This document shows, piece after piece, positions 1 to 12,232 of a stretch of DNA of 64,000 nucleotides. Each line of letters opens with the position of its first letter. The first letter of the stretch is position 1. A program made the translations under genes and the position numbers. The stretch covers positions 144,966-208,965 of the forward strand of contig NZ_QUWK01000006.1 of NCBI RefSeq assembly GCF_003429665.1, written 5' to 3'. The DNA comes from Sphaerochaeta halotolerans (lineage in GTDB: Bacteria; Spirochaetota; Spirochaetia; Sphaerochaetales; Sphaerochaetaceae). A model generated the notes under the pieces. It was not told the origin of the DNA. It saw nothing but the letters and a program-made list of their open reading frames with translations, and searched no databases.

Positions 1-172
1 CACAGAGTGTTCGTAATTGCTCCTTGTCCCTGATATTCCTGGAGAACAGGATGACATTGGAAATCTTGTATGTCCTGACTGCTTCCCTGAACGCATCATC
101 CAGGGTATAACCAGGCAAACCGCACATGAGGTGTTGCCCAATCCTGCATGCCAATGGGAGTTCCCAGTCCAT
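1..172 (-). CDS. Glycoside hydrolase family 3 (NagZ-like), N-terminal part, runs off the window
   Basis: Reading leftward from the ATG at 172, which follows AAGGAG in 'gaaggagcaaatcat', the frame stays open to the window edge. It encodes the start of a GH3-type protein: GQHLMCGLPGYTLDD then YKISNVILFSRNIRDKEQL. The latter matches the conserved beta-strand near the N-terminus of beta-N-acetylhexosaminidase NagZ ('GVILFxRNI'). The family removes GlcNAc from muropeptides or cleaves other beta-glycosides. Only 57 residues are visible, so catalytic residues cannot be checked and the substrate is open. It lies downstream of gpx on the same strand but beyond a terminator, so it probably has its own promoter. 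Confidence 0.72.
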   Translation of the reverse strand, partial: MDWELPLACRIGQHLMCGLPGYTLDDAFREAVRTYKISNVILFSRNIRDKEQLRTLC

Positions 173-233
173 ATGATTTGCTCCTTCAGTGCATTCAGCA
201 TATCACAAAGAGGCATGTAATACCAAGAAAAGA

Positions 234-259
234 CGTTGTCCACACAACGGAGGACAACG
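234..259 (-). terminator. Terminator of the glutathione peroxidase gene
   Basis: An inverted repeat with 8-bp perfect arms (CGTTGTCC / GGACAACG, 10-nt loop) lies 32 bp beyond the gpx stop. On the minus strand it is followed by the T-rich stretch tcttttcttgg. Confidence 0.6.
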
Positions 260-291
260 CCAGCAAAGGGTAATACTGTTATTTTGGAGAT

Positions 292-837
292 TTACAAAAG
301 TTTCTCGATGGAAGCGGCCACTTCACCAAGATCATGAGTTGGCTCAAAGCGGGCAACCACTTCCCCACTCCTATCGACAAGGAACTTGGTAAAGTTCCAC
401 TTAATCGATGGATCCTTCTCATACTCGGGGTCAACCTCACGCAATTTACCATCAAGAATGGGAGCAATCCTGTGGCTCATATCGAATCCTGCGAATCCCT
501 TCTTGCTCGTCAGGTACTTGTACAAGGGAAGAGCATCTTCACCATTGACTTCTACCTTTCCAAACTGGGGAAACTTGGTTCCATACTTGAGCTTGCAGAT
601 TTCGTGGATCTCCTCGATAGCCTCGGGAGCTTGTCCATCGAACTGGTTGCAGGGAAAGTCCAGGATCTCAAAACCCTTTCCCTGATAGGTTTCATAGAGC
701 TTTTCCAGCTCAGTATACTGAGGGGTAAAACCACATTGAGTGGCTGTGTTCACAATCAGGAGTACTTTGCCTTTATACTCGGAGAGGTTCACCTGCTCAC
801 CCTTCCGGTCTTGTACTGAGTAATCGAATACGTTCAT
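292..837 (-). CDS. gpx: Glutathione peroxidase family thiol peroxidase
   Basis: 181-residue protein of the glutathione peroxidase family, a cytoplasmic thiol peroxidase that reduces hydroperoxides; bacterial Cys-type members usually take electrons from thioredoxin. Peroxidatic Cys35 lies in NTATQCGFTPQY, followed by the conserved FPCNQF block around residue 60 and WNFTKFLVDR near the C-terminus, which carry the Gln and Trp-Asn of the catalytic tetrad. It is a Cys form, not a selenocysteine form. The length is normal. The start ATG follows AAGGAGG with a normal gap. It is a single gene with its own promoter and terminator. The oxygen-defence role fits an anaerobe or microaerophile. Function is confident; the reductant is inferred. 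Confidence 0.95.
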   Translation of the reverse strand: MNVFDYSVQDRKGEQVNLSEYKGKVLLIVNTATQCGFTPQYTELEKLYETYQGKGFEILDFPCNQFDGQAPEAIEEIHEICKLKYGTKFPQFGKVEVNGEDALPLYKYLTSKKGFAGFDMSHRIAPILDGKLREVDPEYEKDPSIKWNFTKFLVDRSGEVVARFEPTHDLGEVAASIEKLL

Positions 838-891
838 TGAAGCCTCCTTTTTATATCGCTTGCTATTTAATTTTTCAAAACTTATATCTAG

Positions 892-920
892 ATAGTACTA
901 ACCCATCACTTATTTGTCAA
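892..920 (-). promoter_or_regulatory. gpx promoter with overlapping palindromes
   Basis: Minus-strand -35 TTGACA (915-920), 17-nt spacer and -10 TACTAT (892-897). A perfect 10-bp palindrome TATCTAGATA (885-894) and the palindrome TAGTACTA (893-900) overlap the -10, a possible operator for an unidentified repressor. Confidence 0.65.
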
Positions 921-929
921 GTGTTTTGG

Positions 930-1363
930 TGACAACTCTCCCGCCTACAGGCAGGGAGCTTCTTGAAAAGCATTCCCAAGAACTATTTCTGCTTCTACGA
1001 TGTCGGGCTTCTTAGGCTCAGAGAGTGGTCGTCCACCATGTTCATCTCCACAGACGTTACGTTCCCGCAGCCCACGGGTACATGCCCAATCCCTCAGGTT
1101 CATGCTGGCGTTCCTGTCACGTTCGACCAGCTTCCCGCAGGTTGGGCAAATCCACTCCCTGACAGATAGGGGTAAATTCCTACATGTTGTTTTACACGTA
1201 TTGGAAGTCTTCGAGGACGCGTAGAAGCGAGGTGCCAGCATGAAGCGCTTCCTTTCTTTGGAAGAAGTTCTTGTAAGCGTTGTCCATACTCCTCGATGCC
1301 ATCTGCAGGGCCTGGGAGTCGACCTCGCCAAGCCAGGGGTGGACTTTCTTGAGAATACTTTTG
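930..1363 (-). pseudogene. IS200/IS605-type TnpB remnant, copy 1 (internally deleted, frameshifted)
   Basis: Pieces of a TnpB (OrfB) nuclease on the minus strand. An N-terminal-region block LKKVHPWLGEVDSQALQ...AYKNFF (about 1265-1355) is joined, out of frame and with the middle of the gene lost, to the C-terminal block APRFYASSKT, zinc ribbon and ERDRNASMNLRDW (about 945-1230). The zinc ribbon has lost its first Cys (SSKTSNTC, where copies 2 and 3 have SSKTCNTC). The 3' end carries the right-end hairpin at 938-958 (CTCCCGCC, loop, GGCAGGGAG), the kind of subterminal palindrome and omega-RNA scaffold region found at TnpB 3' ends. The 5' side is cut off by the palindromic repeat at 1364. Not functional as a nuclease. 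Confidence 0.85.
938..958 (-). repeat. Right-end hairpin of the TnpB element, copy 1
   Basis: Imperfect palindrome CTCCCGCC-TACA-GGCAGGGAG just outside the TnpB stop, preceded by TGACAA at 930-935. The same hairpin recurs at 63627-63650 and, weakened, at 5268-5287. It is typical of IS200/IS605 right ends and of the 3' scaffold of TnpB guide RNAs. Confidence 0.7.
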
Positions 1364-1485
1364 ATTCCCCAACGGAGCGAGAGGAAAGGAATCAGCATGA
1401 TGGTTCCTCTCACAAGCGAGTGCCGGGAAAAGAGGCAACGCCTCCTGAGTCCAGGGCTTGCCCTGAGGTATTGATACCTTTCATT
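1364..1485 (-). repeat. Hairpin-rich dispersed repeat, copy A (122 bp, internal deletion)
   Basis: Read on the minus strand it runs from AATGAAAGGTATCAATACC to GGGGAAT and is nearly identical to copies at 22066-22222 and 26265-26421, but lacks about 35 bp in the middle, consistent with a deletion between short similar TTTTCC/TTTCCC tracts. It abuts the truncated 5' side of TnpB copy 1. Contains hairpins GGTAT-CA-ATACC and CAGGGC-AA-GCCCTG. Confidence 0.8.
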
Positions 1486-1504
1486 GCCAATCAGAAAAAC
1501 GTAT

Positions 1505-1549
1505 GAGCACTAGCATCTCCCGCCCAAAGTCGGGAGTCTTCTCGTGCTC
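1505..1549. terminator. Nested inverted repeat, terminator or IS end
   Basis: Outer arms GAGCAC / GTGCTC and inner arms CTCCCG / CGGGAG, followed on the plus strand by ttctta. The inner part (CTCCCGCC ... CGGGAGTCTTCT) resembles the TnpB right-end hairpin at 938-958, so this may be a second element end rather than a terminator. Confidence 0.4.
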
Positions 1550-1575
1550 TTTCTTATAAGGATTTGTATAAAACT

Positions 1576-1603
1576 CCCCAGACACTCTCCTGCATGTCCG
1601 GGG
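1576..1603 (-). terminator. Terminator of the beta-galactosidase gene
   Basis: Stem CCCCaGACA / TGTCcGGGG with a 10-nt loop starts 10 bp beyond the stop at 1613. On the minus strand the stem is followed by agttttata. Confidence 0.65.
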
Positions 1604-1612
1604 AATTACCGT

Positions 1613-5231
<3,619 letters not shown>

Positions 5232-5259
5232 CCAGTCTATGCCCAGGTAATAGTCAATG

Positions 5260-5600
5260 TGACAATGCTCTCACCTACAGACAGGGAGCTTCTTGGAAAG
5301 CATTTCCAAGAACTATTTCCGCTTCTACAATATCGGGCTTCTTAGGCTCAGAGAGGGGTAAATTCCTCTATGTTGTTTTACACGTATTGCAAGTCTTCGA
5401 GGACGCGTAGAAGCGAGGTGCAAGCACGAATCTCTTTCCTCTCTCCCTGCACTTCTGTTCCATCCTCATCCGGAAGAATCCAAACGAGGCATCACATAGG
5501 GATTTGGCCAGCTTAAGGTGGAGTTCTTGCCACGCTCTCCCTACTGGCATGGCTTGCTCACTGCAACGGTCACCGTGGCCTATGCATTCCAAACGTAAGC
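5260..5600 (-). pseudogene. TnpB remnant, copy 2 (lost half of the zinc ribbon)
   Basis: Minus-strand translation gives ELHLKLAKSLCDASFGFFRM, a TnpB RuvC-region block, then RFVLAPRFYASSKTCNTCK, then jumps to the 3' end of the element. About 170 bp present in copies 1 and 3 (second CxxC, ERDRNAS and following) is missing; the deletion joins two CAGAGAG motifs, as expected for a short-homology deletion. The right-end palindrome is present but decayed (5268-5287). Sequence 5' of about 5600 is not recognisable. It separates the truncated permease from the cupin gene. Confidence 0.8.
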
Positions 5601-5758
5601 AATGCATAGTAGGTTCAAGAGGGGGGGGCCCTTTGCCACAATAACTTGACCAATTCTTTGCTCGATAGTACGATACACGCAAGCGTATTGAGAAAAATCC
5701 TACCGTTTCCTGCTTGCTTCACTGTATGCTTGGCTTTTCGCTGTTAGTGGAGGAACCG

Positions 5759-6106
5759 ATGAATATAACGCATATTTACTCAGATGCTGATGGACAATCG
5801 CATTATGAAAATCTGGAAATGAAATGTTCTGATCAAGGCCCTCTTGGATCCATGTCCGAACCGATACCAGTGACATCCTTTATCTTTAGGGAAAATCCAC
5901 CTGGCTACGAGTATGGTTGGCATAACGCACCACGAGAACAATACATCGTTATGCTTGAGGGAATGGTTGAAATTACTGTAAGTGACGGTGAAGTAAGAAC
6001 TTTTGTACCAGGGGATATCGTATTGGTGAGTGATACAACAGGAAAAGGACACGCTTCGCGTAGCCCGGATGGAAAAGCGAGAAAATCCTTGTTCTTGCCA
6101 ATCTAG
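5759..6106 (+). CDS. Small single-domain cupin protein
   Basis: 115-residue cupin. The ATG at 5759 follows GGAGG (frame continues 45 bp upstream but without a binding site). The cupin core is visible: NAPREQYIVMLEGMVEITVSDGE (motif 1 region, with Glu but without the usual HxH, so metal binding is doubtful) followed by FVPGDIVLVSDTTGKGHASR (motif 2 with the terminal His). Such proteins bind or isomerise small ligands, and this one could be a sugar- or acid-binding enzyme. It stands alone between an IS remnant and the convergent NCS2 permease; no function can be assigned. Confidence 0.75.
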   Translation: MNITHIYSDADGQSHYENLEMKCSDQGPLGSMSEPIPVTSFIFRENPPGYEYGWHNAPREQYIVMLEGMVEITVSDGEVRTFVPGDIVLVSDTTGKGHASRSPDGKARKSLFLPI

Positions 6107-6112
6107 AGAACA

Positions 6113-6148
6113 GACTGGTTCTGGTTCATAACCCCATCAGAACCAGTC
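6113..6148. terminator. Bidirectional terminator between cupin and NCS2 permease genes
   Basis: Perfect 11-bp arms GACTGGTTCTG / CAGAACCAGTC with a 14-nt loop, located in the 59-bp gap between convergent genes. Confidence 0.75.
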
Positions 6149-6165
6149 ATTCACTCGTTCTACAC

Positions 6166-7419
6166 TCAACCTTCCTCTTTGGTTATGTCTTTCGGGCGCA
6201 GGATTAGATTCAATACCACACCGAAAATGGCTGCGAGGCCTAATCCGGAAAGGTTTACCTTTCCTAATTGGAAGGTAGCACCACCAAGGCCCAATACCAA
6301 CATTGAAGCACTGATGATCAATAACTTTGGATTGGAAAGGTTGACCTTTGCATCAACCATGTTCTTGATTCCTATGGAACTGATCATTCCGAAGAGCAAG
6401 ATTGAGATGCCTCCAATGACTGGTCCCGGAATGGTTCCAATGAGTGCAGTAAATTTTGGAACCAGCGAAAGCAAGATTGCAAAAAGTGCGGCAATCCGCA
6501 TCACGATTGGATTGAATGCACCTGTGAGCGCAACAGCACCGGTATTTTCTGAATAGGTGGTATTTGCAGGTCCACCAATAAGGGCGGATAAGCTGGTAGC
6601 CAACCCATCTCCAATCAAGGTACGATGAATGCCGGGGTCCTTGATGAAATCTTTCCCTACAACATTCCCGATTGCCAAAACATCACCAAAGTGCTCCACC
6701 ATGGTAACAATTGCTATTGGTACCATGATTGTAATTGCACTTACCGAGAATTTCGGAAATGTGAATTTAGGGAAACCTATCCACGCCGCATCACTTACTG
6801 CAGAGAAATCCACGATACCTATAATAACAGAAACCAAATAACCCAAGATCAATGAAATCAATACCGGTAGGTTGGATACAAATTTCCACCCAAATTTTGG
6901 GAATCCTATCTTCACAAAAATGCCGATTGCAAATGTAATCAAGGCAATAAGCCAGCACCCATTCGTACCGATTGCTTCAGCAATAGCGGGTGAATTCGTT
7001 CCATTGGCATTTTGAATAGCAACCGGAGCTAGGATAAGCCCTATCATAATAATCATGGGCCCGGTGACATGTGGTGGGAGAATCTTATGCAAGTTCTCAT
7101 ATTTAACAAACTTGAATATGATGGCCACCACTATATAGAGCAACCCAGCTACGAAAATACCACCGAGTGCATAGGGCAAGCCTTCGCTTGCGCCCACAGC
7201 AACCAGTCCAGGTATAAAAGCAAAGGAGCTCCCCAAGAATACTGGAACTTTGAATTTGGTGACAACATGGAACAGCAGGGTTCCGATTCCTGCTGCGAAC
7301 AAGGTCACTCCAATGTCCAATCCAGTGAGAATCGGGACCAATACAGTAGCACCGAACATGACAAATGTGTGTTGTAATCCCAATATGATGGTTTTTCCAT
7401 CTACATTTTTACTTGCCAC
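6166..7419 (-). CDS. NCS2-family nucleobase permease (uracil/xanthine type)
   Basis: 417-residue polytopic inner-membrane protein of the nucleobase:cation symporter-2 family (UraA/PbuX/UacT). The opening GLQHTFVMFGATVLVPIL is the family hallmark. VFLGSSFAFIPG (the QH- and substrate-region helix), MVPIAIVTMVEHFGDVLAIG (transmembrane 8 with the substrate-contacting Glu) and NTTYSENTGAVALTG (transmembrane 10, SENTG) are all intact. The start is GTG at 7419, seven bases after GAGGAGG. It is the last gene of the leftward operon headed by fdrA, 113 bp after the molybdenum hydroxylase, which makes it the likely importer of that pathway's substrate. Sequence is nearest to uracil permeases, but context favours a heterocycle that is hydroxylated after uptake. 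Confidence 0.9.
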   Translation of the reverse strand: MASKNVDGKTIILGLQHTFVMFGATVLVPILTGLDIGVTLFAAGIGTLLFHVVTKFKVPVFLGSSFAFIPGLVAVGASEGLPYALGGIFVAGLLYIVVAIIFKFVKYENLHKILPPHVTGPMIIMIGLILAPVAIQNANGTNSPAIAEAIGTNGCWLIALITFAIGIFVKIGFPKFGWKFVSNLPVLISLILGYLVSVIIGIVDFSAVSDAAWIGFPKFTFPKFSVSAITIMVPIAIVTMVEHFGDVLAIGNVVGKDFIKDPGIHRTLIGDGLATSLSALIGGPANTTYSENTGAVALTGAFNPIVMRIAALFAILLSLVPKFTALIGTIPGPVIGGISILLFGMISSIGIKNMVDAKVNLSNPKLLIISASMLVLGLGGATFQLGKVNLSGLGLAAIFGVVLNLILRPKDITKEEG

Positions 7420-7532
7420 AATATAACCTCCTCTTTTGTTTCATGAACAGCATGAATCTGGGTTACCTCCTCAATCGATGGCTCCCAAAATTCTGCAAAG
7501 CAAACCAAAATTCCTTATTCTCTTATCCTCCT

Positions 7533-9989
7533 TTATGGTGAAATAGCCGCATCCGGTGTATGTCGCCGGGCTGCAGGGTCTGATCGACAGGAGCCGGTAG
7601 GCGTCTTGGTGATCCAATTGTCAATTGGATGATGATTGTGCATCGCCCTCCATACATCCTCGGCTCGGATGGGCATATGCAGTAAATCAGCATCGACCGC
7701 AGATTGAATCGCATTTCCAAGCGCAGGTGCAACTGAAATCATGGGATGCTCGGCAACTCCCCTGGCTCCATAAGGCCCATCGATCTGGGAGCTCTCGACT
7801 GCGATGGTCTCTATTTCCATCGGCAGATCCCTAGACGTAGGAATCTTGTTGTCAGTAAAGGAAGGATTGAGTAAGTGGCCAGCTTCATCATAAATGTACC
7901 CTTCACATACCGCTGTTCCCAATCCCTGCAACATTCCTCCGACAATCTGGCCACGCAACAACGAAGGATTGACAACTTTTCCTACATCGAAGGCTGAGGC
8001 TATCTTACGCACTGCATACTCACCGGTTACAGGATCGACCTCACAGATGATACCATGGGCACCAAAAGTCCAATCAAGGGCGGGTTTTCCTTGCCCTGTC
8101 TGCTTGTCCAGATTGGAAAGCCCCTGGGCGATATAGCTACCGACACCAATCAAGGGACCTCCTATGCTTTCCCCATCGGGATACGCGTAACCGACTGCAA
8201 TCTTTTGCCAGGAAATTGAATTTTCCTCATCATGCTTGACGTAGATACGTTCACCGTCATGTGCCAGATCCTCCACACCTGCCTTCAGAATGTGGGAAGC
8301 TACTGCGTATCCCTTCCGCAGCATATCCTCACAGGCAAGGATACAGGCATTCCCTGACATAAGAAGACCCTTTGATGCAACGGTTTGCCAGTCATAGGGA
8401 TCGCTTTCGGTATCCTTTTCCAACTTGACGTACACCTTATCGAGGTCGAACCCAAGTCGCTCTGCCACAATTTGTGCCAAAGCGGTTGTAGAGCCTTGTC
8501 CTATCTCCGTCAACCCTATATTTACAGTCACCGAAGCATCGCTGTTCATTTTGATGACCGCTGCGGTTGCCGTATTCGAGGGCATCGCGGGTGCCTTCTG
8601 CAACAATGCAATTCCTTTTCCGATTTTCTTTCCGGTTTCAGCTTCACGGCGCTTTTCTGCTGCAGTCAGTTTCCCATATTTAATTGATTTAGCAACTGCA
8701 TCCATACAGGCAATGACGTTCCCCGTATGCGCTGTGATTTTTTCTCCGGTGAGTGTAATTGAGCCTGGTCTCAATGCATTCTTCTTCCTGAACTCCAGGG
8801 GGTCGATCCCGATGATTTTTGCAATCAGGTCCATATGCCGTTCCACCCCCCAATGAAATTCGACATGCCCGAACCCCCGGTATGCAGTTCCATAGGGTTT
8901 GTTTGTATATACGGTATAGGCATCCACCCATGCATTGGGAATCTCGTATGGCCCTGATGCACTGTACCCGGATGCTCGGGTGACATTGACCGCATAATCA
9001 GCATATGCGCCGGCATCCCAGAACATTTCCATTTTCTGCGCAAGAATCTTTCCCTCTAGAGAAACACCGGTCTTGATGCGATAGGTCAAGGCACTCCTGC
9101 ATGGAAGCAGGCTGAATTCCTCTTCCCTTGTTGCTTGGAATTTCACAGGAAGTCCTCCGGCTTTTCTGGAGAGACAGGCAACCAACGGTTCCAGGTGGAT
9201 ACCTGCTTTTCCCCCGAACCCTCCCCCTACTGCGGGAACGATAACCCGGACCTTCCCAAGAGGCAGGGAGAAGGTATGACAAAACAGATTGCGAACGGTA
9301 AAAGGAGATTGGGCACTTGTCCAAATGGTGACGGTATCCCTGGGCCCCCATTGCACAATTGCAACATGCGTTTCCATGGGTACATGCTGGACACTTGGGT
9401 TATCGTACTCACGTTCCACGATATATGCTGACTCCTTGAACCCTTTCTCAACATCCCCTTTTCTCAATTTTGTCCAATTGGCAATATTGGTATTGGGCAC
9501 GGGAGTAAATGAAGACTCCAAATATTCATAGGAACCCAAATCTGGGTGGACAAGCACAGCATCCTCTTTCATGGCATCCATATGGTTCAATACTGGTTGC
9601 ATGACTTCATATTCCACCTCAATGAGGTCTACTGCCTTTCGTGCGATTTCCAAGGAAGTAGCGGCAACTGCTGCAACAGCTTCCCCGTAATGGCGTACTT
9701 CTCCTTTGGCCAAGATATTCTTGTCAACGATGTACAAGCCAATTCGATACGAAAGGTCATCCCCGGTAAGCACAGCCCTCACCCCAGGGAGTGCTTCTGC
9801 CTTTGCGGTGTCAATGTGCACTATCCTTGCGCGTGCATGCGGGCTTTTTTTCACTTGCGCATACAACATGCCTGGCAGTTTCATATCACTTACATACATA
9901 GCCTTGCCGGTCAGCTTATCGCCCACATCCTTTCTCAAAGCACTCTTTCCAACATAGGTAAGCGTCTTTGGATCATTGTTCTCGTACAT
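7533..9989 (-). CDS. Xanthine dehydrogenase-family molybdopterin-binding (large) subunit
   Basis: 818 residues from the ATG at 9989, which follows AAGGAGGAG and overlaps the preceding gene by 17 bp. Domain order is that of the XdhA/CoxL family: aldehyde oxidase a/b hammerhead (GKAMYVSDMKLPGMLYAQ, from about residue 30), then the Mo-cofactor domains with VPAVGGGFGGK, GTAYRGFGH and the C-terminal GARGVAEHPM, which carries the catalytic Glu. With the FAD and [2Fe-2S] subunits immediately upstream it forms a three-subunit NAD- or acceptor-linked molybdenum hydroxylase that adds oxygen to an electron-poor ring carbon. Operon context (NCS2 permease, AllH/FdrA-type proteins) suggests a purine- or pyrimidine-like substrate. 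The substrate is not determined by sequence. Confidence 0.93.
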   Translation of the reverse strand: MYENNDPKTLTYVGKSALRKDVGDKLTGKAMYVSDMKLPGMLYAQVKKSPHARARIVHIDTAKAEALPGVRAVLTGDDLSYRIGLYIVDKNILAKGEVRHYGEAVAAVAATSLEIARKAVDLIEVEYEVMQPVLNHMDAMKEDAVLVHPDLGSYEYLESSFTPVPNTNIANWTKLRKGDVEKGFKESAYIVEREYDNPSVQHVPMETHVAIVQWGPRDTVTIWTSAQSPFTVRNLFCHTFSLPLGKVRVIVPAVGGGFGGKAGIHLEPLVACLSRKAGGLPVKFQATREEEFSLLPCRSALTYRIKTGVSLEGKILAQKMEMFWDAGAYADYAVNVTRASGYSASGPYEIPNAWVDAYTVYTNKPYGTAYRGFGHVEFHWGVERHMDLIAKIIGIDPLEFRKKNALRPGSITLTGEKITAHTGNVIACMDAVAKSIKYGKLTAAEKRREAETGKKIGKGIALLQKAPAMPSNTATAAVIKMNSDASVTVNIGLTEIGQGSTTALAQIVAERLGFDLDKVYVKLEKDTESDPYDWQTVASKGLLMSGNACILACEDMLRKGYAVASHILKAGVEDLAHDGERIYVKHDEENSISWQKIAVGYAYPDGESIGGPLIGVGSYIAQGLSNLDKQTGQGKPALDWTFGAHGIICEVDPVTGEYAVRKIASAFDVGKVVNPSLLRGQIVGGMLQGLGTAVCEGYIYDEAGHLLNPSFTDNKIPTSRDLPMEIETIAVESSQIDGPYGARGVAEHPMISVAPALGNAIQSAVDADLLHMPIRAEDVWRAMHNHHPIDNWITKTPTGSCRSDPAARRHTPDAAISP

Positions 9990-10467
9990 AGACCAACTCC
10001 TCCTTCTCGCGATACCCACCAGTGGCATCAAGTATGGCTTCAATAATCTGCTCATATCCCGTACACCTACAGAAATTTCCTTCCAGTCCATCCTGTATCT
10101 CTTTAACGGTAGGATGCGGTGTATGGTGGATCAGTTCACGTGCACTCATGATCATACCTGCCGTGCAAAACCCACATTGGACTGCATGGTGACGGTCAAA
10201 AGCATCCTGCAATCGACTTAAGACACCATCCTGTGCTTCCCCTTCAATGGTTTCAATGGTCCCCCCATTGGCTTCAACAGCCAGCACCATGCAGGAATTG
10301 ACGGTCTTTCCGTTGAAATAGACGGTGCATGCTCCACACTCTCCAGCGCCACATCCCTCCTTGGTACCCGTCAATCCCAAGTCATCGCGTAAGAAATGCA
10401 ACAATGTCCTATGTTCCGCTACGTCCTTTTCGTATGCGATACCATTGACTGTTACTTGGATTTTCAT
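9973..10467 (-). CDS. Xanthine dehydrogenase-family [2Fe-2S] subunit
   Basis: 164 residues. The N-terminal plant-type ferredoxin domain has the cluster Cys set in GCGAGECGACTVYFNG plus CMVLA; the C-terminal helical domain holds the second cluster, AVQCGFCTAGMIMSA and GNFCRCTGYEQI. This is the standard small subunit of molybdenum hydroxylases, passing electrons from the Mo site to FAD. Start ATG at 10467 overlaps the FAD-subunit stop by ATGA and follows GGAGG. A longer frame upstream lacks a binding site. Translational coupling on both sides supports an obligate complex. Confidence 0.95.
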   Translation of the reverse strand: MKIQVTVNGIAYEKDVAEHRTLLHFLRDDLGLTGTKEGCGAGECGACTVYFNGKTVNSCMVLAVEANGGTIETIEGEAQDGVLSRLQDAFDRHHAVQCGFCTAGMIMSARELIHHTPHPTVKEIQDGLEGNFCRCTGYEQIIEAILDATGGYREKEELVYVREQ

Positions 10468-11282
10468 GCCCGCACCTCCTGGATAAGCCGCTTGGTAAAT
10501 TCCGAAACCATGAATCGTCTGTACTCCTTGGTACATCTGATATCACTGATTGGATTGATGATACGCTCAACCGCGTACAATGCATCCGGTGCCGACACAT
10601 CGAGCGGCAGGTCATCCGTAATCACCGGTGTCGGTGCTGCAGAACTCACAGCAATCCGCAGGCGTCCTTCAACCATTGCTACGGCCACACCTACGATCCC
10701 GAGATCGTGTCCTTGAATCCGTTTCAATTTCCGGTAGACTCCCTTGGAATCCTTGGTATGACTAGGAATGGTGATCCCAACCACCATCTCACGTGGTTGC
10801 AAGACCGTTTGTTTCACACCAGTAAAGAATTTTTGGATAGGAATCGTTTTCCGTGTGGTGGCGGTAGCTACCAGGATACTTGCATCAAGACACAACAATG
10901 CCGGTGCCATATCCGAGCAGGGTGAAGCATTGACGATATTTCCCACAACGGTTGCCCTATTTCTCACTTGATAAGAGGCCAGATCGCATGCACATGCCTG
11001 CAACAGGGGATAGTGCTTGGCAATCTCGGTAGATGATATAATGTCGTTGATTGTAGTGGCCCAACCCAACTGCAGCCCTTTTTCAACATCATACGTAATT
11101 GCCCCCGCTCCAGCGATTCGCTTCACATCAATCACCAGATCGGGTTTTAGCAAACCGTTACGGATGTTCACTAACAGATCTGTACCACCAGCAAGAAGCT
11201 TGAAGCCTCCTTTGGTTGTGTCCAACAGTGCAAGCAAATCGTCTAGCTCTGTTGGAGCCATGTAAGAGAATTGATGAATCAT
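10464..11282 (-). CDS. Xanthine dehydrogenase-family FAD-binding subunit
   Basis: 272 residues of the CoxM/XdhB family. The FAD-binding motif LLAGGTDLLVNIRNG (about 31-45) and the second nucleotide-binding block TVVGNIVNASPCSDMAPALL are intact, and the CO dehydrogenase flavoprotein C-terminal domain follows (VAMVEGRLRIAVSSAAPTP). It takes electrons from the [2Fe-2S] subunit and delivers them to NAD or another acceptor. Start ATG at 11282 follows AAAGGAGG and overlaps the upstream DUF2877 gene by ATGA; the next gene is coupled the same way. Confidence 0.94.
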   Translation of the reverse strand: MIHQFSYMAPTELDDLLALLDTTKGGFKLLAGGTDLLVNIRNGLLKPDLVIDVKRIAGAGAITYDVEKGLQLGWATTINDIISSTEIAKHYPLLQACACDLASYQVRNRATVVGNIVNASPCSDMAPALLCLDASILVATATTRKTIPIQKFFTGVKQTVLQPREMVVGITIPSHTKDSKGVYRKLKRIQGHDLGIVGVAVAMVEGRLRIAVSSAAPTPVITDDLPLDVSAPDALYAVERIINPISDIRCTKEYRRFMVSEFTKRLIQEVRA

Positions 11283-12232
11283 GACACCTCCTTTCTCGCA
11301 ACACAGAGAGTTGTCTGGACCAATCCATAGACCATCCCATATGCTGCATCCAACCCTGAACTATGGCCAACTTCGGAAAGCACCGTGAGGGCCTCCCTAT
11401 ACTGTCTGTTATCTGCTTCCCGCGAATCCCAAGACCGTGCCAATACAAGCAGGCTGCTGGAAAACAGCCCATCGCATGCAAGCAACAAGAACATTCTTGA
11501 AATATCGGTAGTGATGTGTTTATGGTCTTTGAGCAACATGCTCAGGAGCGTGACTAGTTCCATTGTGAACCGGTGATAGGGAGATTCCTTGTCAGGATAC
11601 ATGCACCAGGAGAGCAACAAACCACAGAGGAAATCATCCCCGGAGGGAGTGCTTCCCGGTCCAAACCCTACTAACGATTGTATGGATTCTATTGACTGGG
11701 AGATATCTTGCTTTCTGATATGGTGTGAGAGGTCTTCTATGGTTGCATAAAATCGAGGGGCAAACAAAGGTTCAATTTCTGTTGATCGGGTAGTATGTAT
11801 ATACTGAAGTGATGTGTTTTTCTTCTTTTGAAAAGAATCCAGTATTAGTTCTCTTCTCAGGAGGATGGCCTGAGGAAGGGCTGAGACGTTTGGAGCACTC
11901 TCGTCGGATGGAGGAACCCGTTTTGCTCCCAAAAATGAGACCCATAGGCCGCAATCAAAGAAAAGGCCATCCTCATGCACACAAGCCATCGATCCAACAC
12001 AAATCTCTCGTGCCTTGAGGAGAAAACCCCCCTCTGGAGCGTTGAGTAGGAGTGAAGCAGGATGGAATGCATTTTCCTTCGTTACAATTGAGTGGAGCCT
12101 ACCATACGAATCCCGTAGGTTTATTGTTGATGCATATGTAGAGTGCACTACCAGCATAACTTGAGGCTGAGGGAACTGAGAACCGATTTTTTCTACTATC
12201 CCCAAACAGGAGCTATGCCATTTGGTGTGCAT
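11279..12232 (-). CDS. DUF2877 protein, AllH/YlbF-like subunit of an oxamate-type carbamoyltransferase
   Basis: 317 residues. The family signature VGFGPGSTPSGDDFLCGLL (about residue 190) marks DUF2877, which includes E. coli AllH (YlbF). AllH works with AllF (FdrA) and AllG (YlbE, DUF1116) as a catabolic oxamate carbamoyltransferase in allantoin use. The other two members are present here as one fused gene at 16147-19227, so the full three-part set exists in this operon. The start at 12232 follows AAGGAGG and overlaps the GntR gene by 20 bp. The exact substrate (oxamate or another carbamoyl donor) is an inference; no carbamate kinase or ureidoglycolate genes are in view. Confidence 0.82.
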   Translation of the reverse strand: MHTKWHSSCLGIVEKIGSQFPQPQVMLVVHSTYASTINLRDSYGRLHSIVTKENAFHPASLLLNAPEGGFLLKAREICVGSMACVHEDGLFFDCGLWVSFLGAKRVPPSDESAPNVSALPQAILLRRELILDSFQKKKNTSLQYIHTTRSTEIEPLFAPRFYATIEDLSHHIRKQDISQSIESIQSLVGFGPGSTPSGDDFLCGLLLSWCMYPDKESPYHRFTMELVTLLSMLLKDHKHITTDISRMFLLLACDGLFSSSLLVLARSWDSREADNRQYREALTVLSEVGHSSGLDAAYGMVYGLVQTTLCVARKEVS

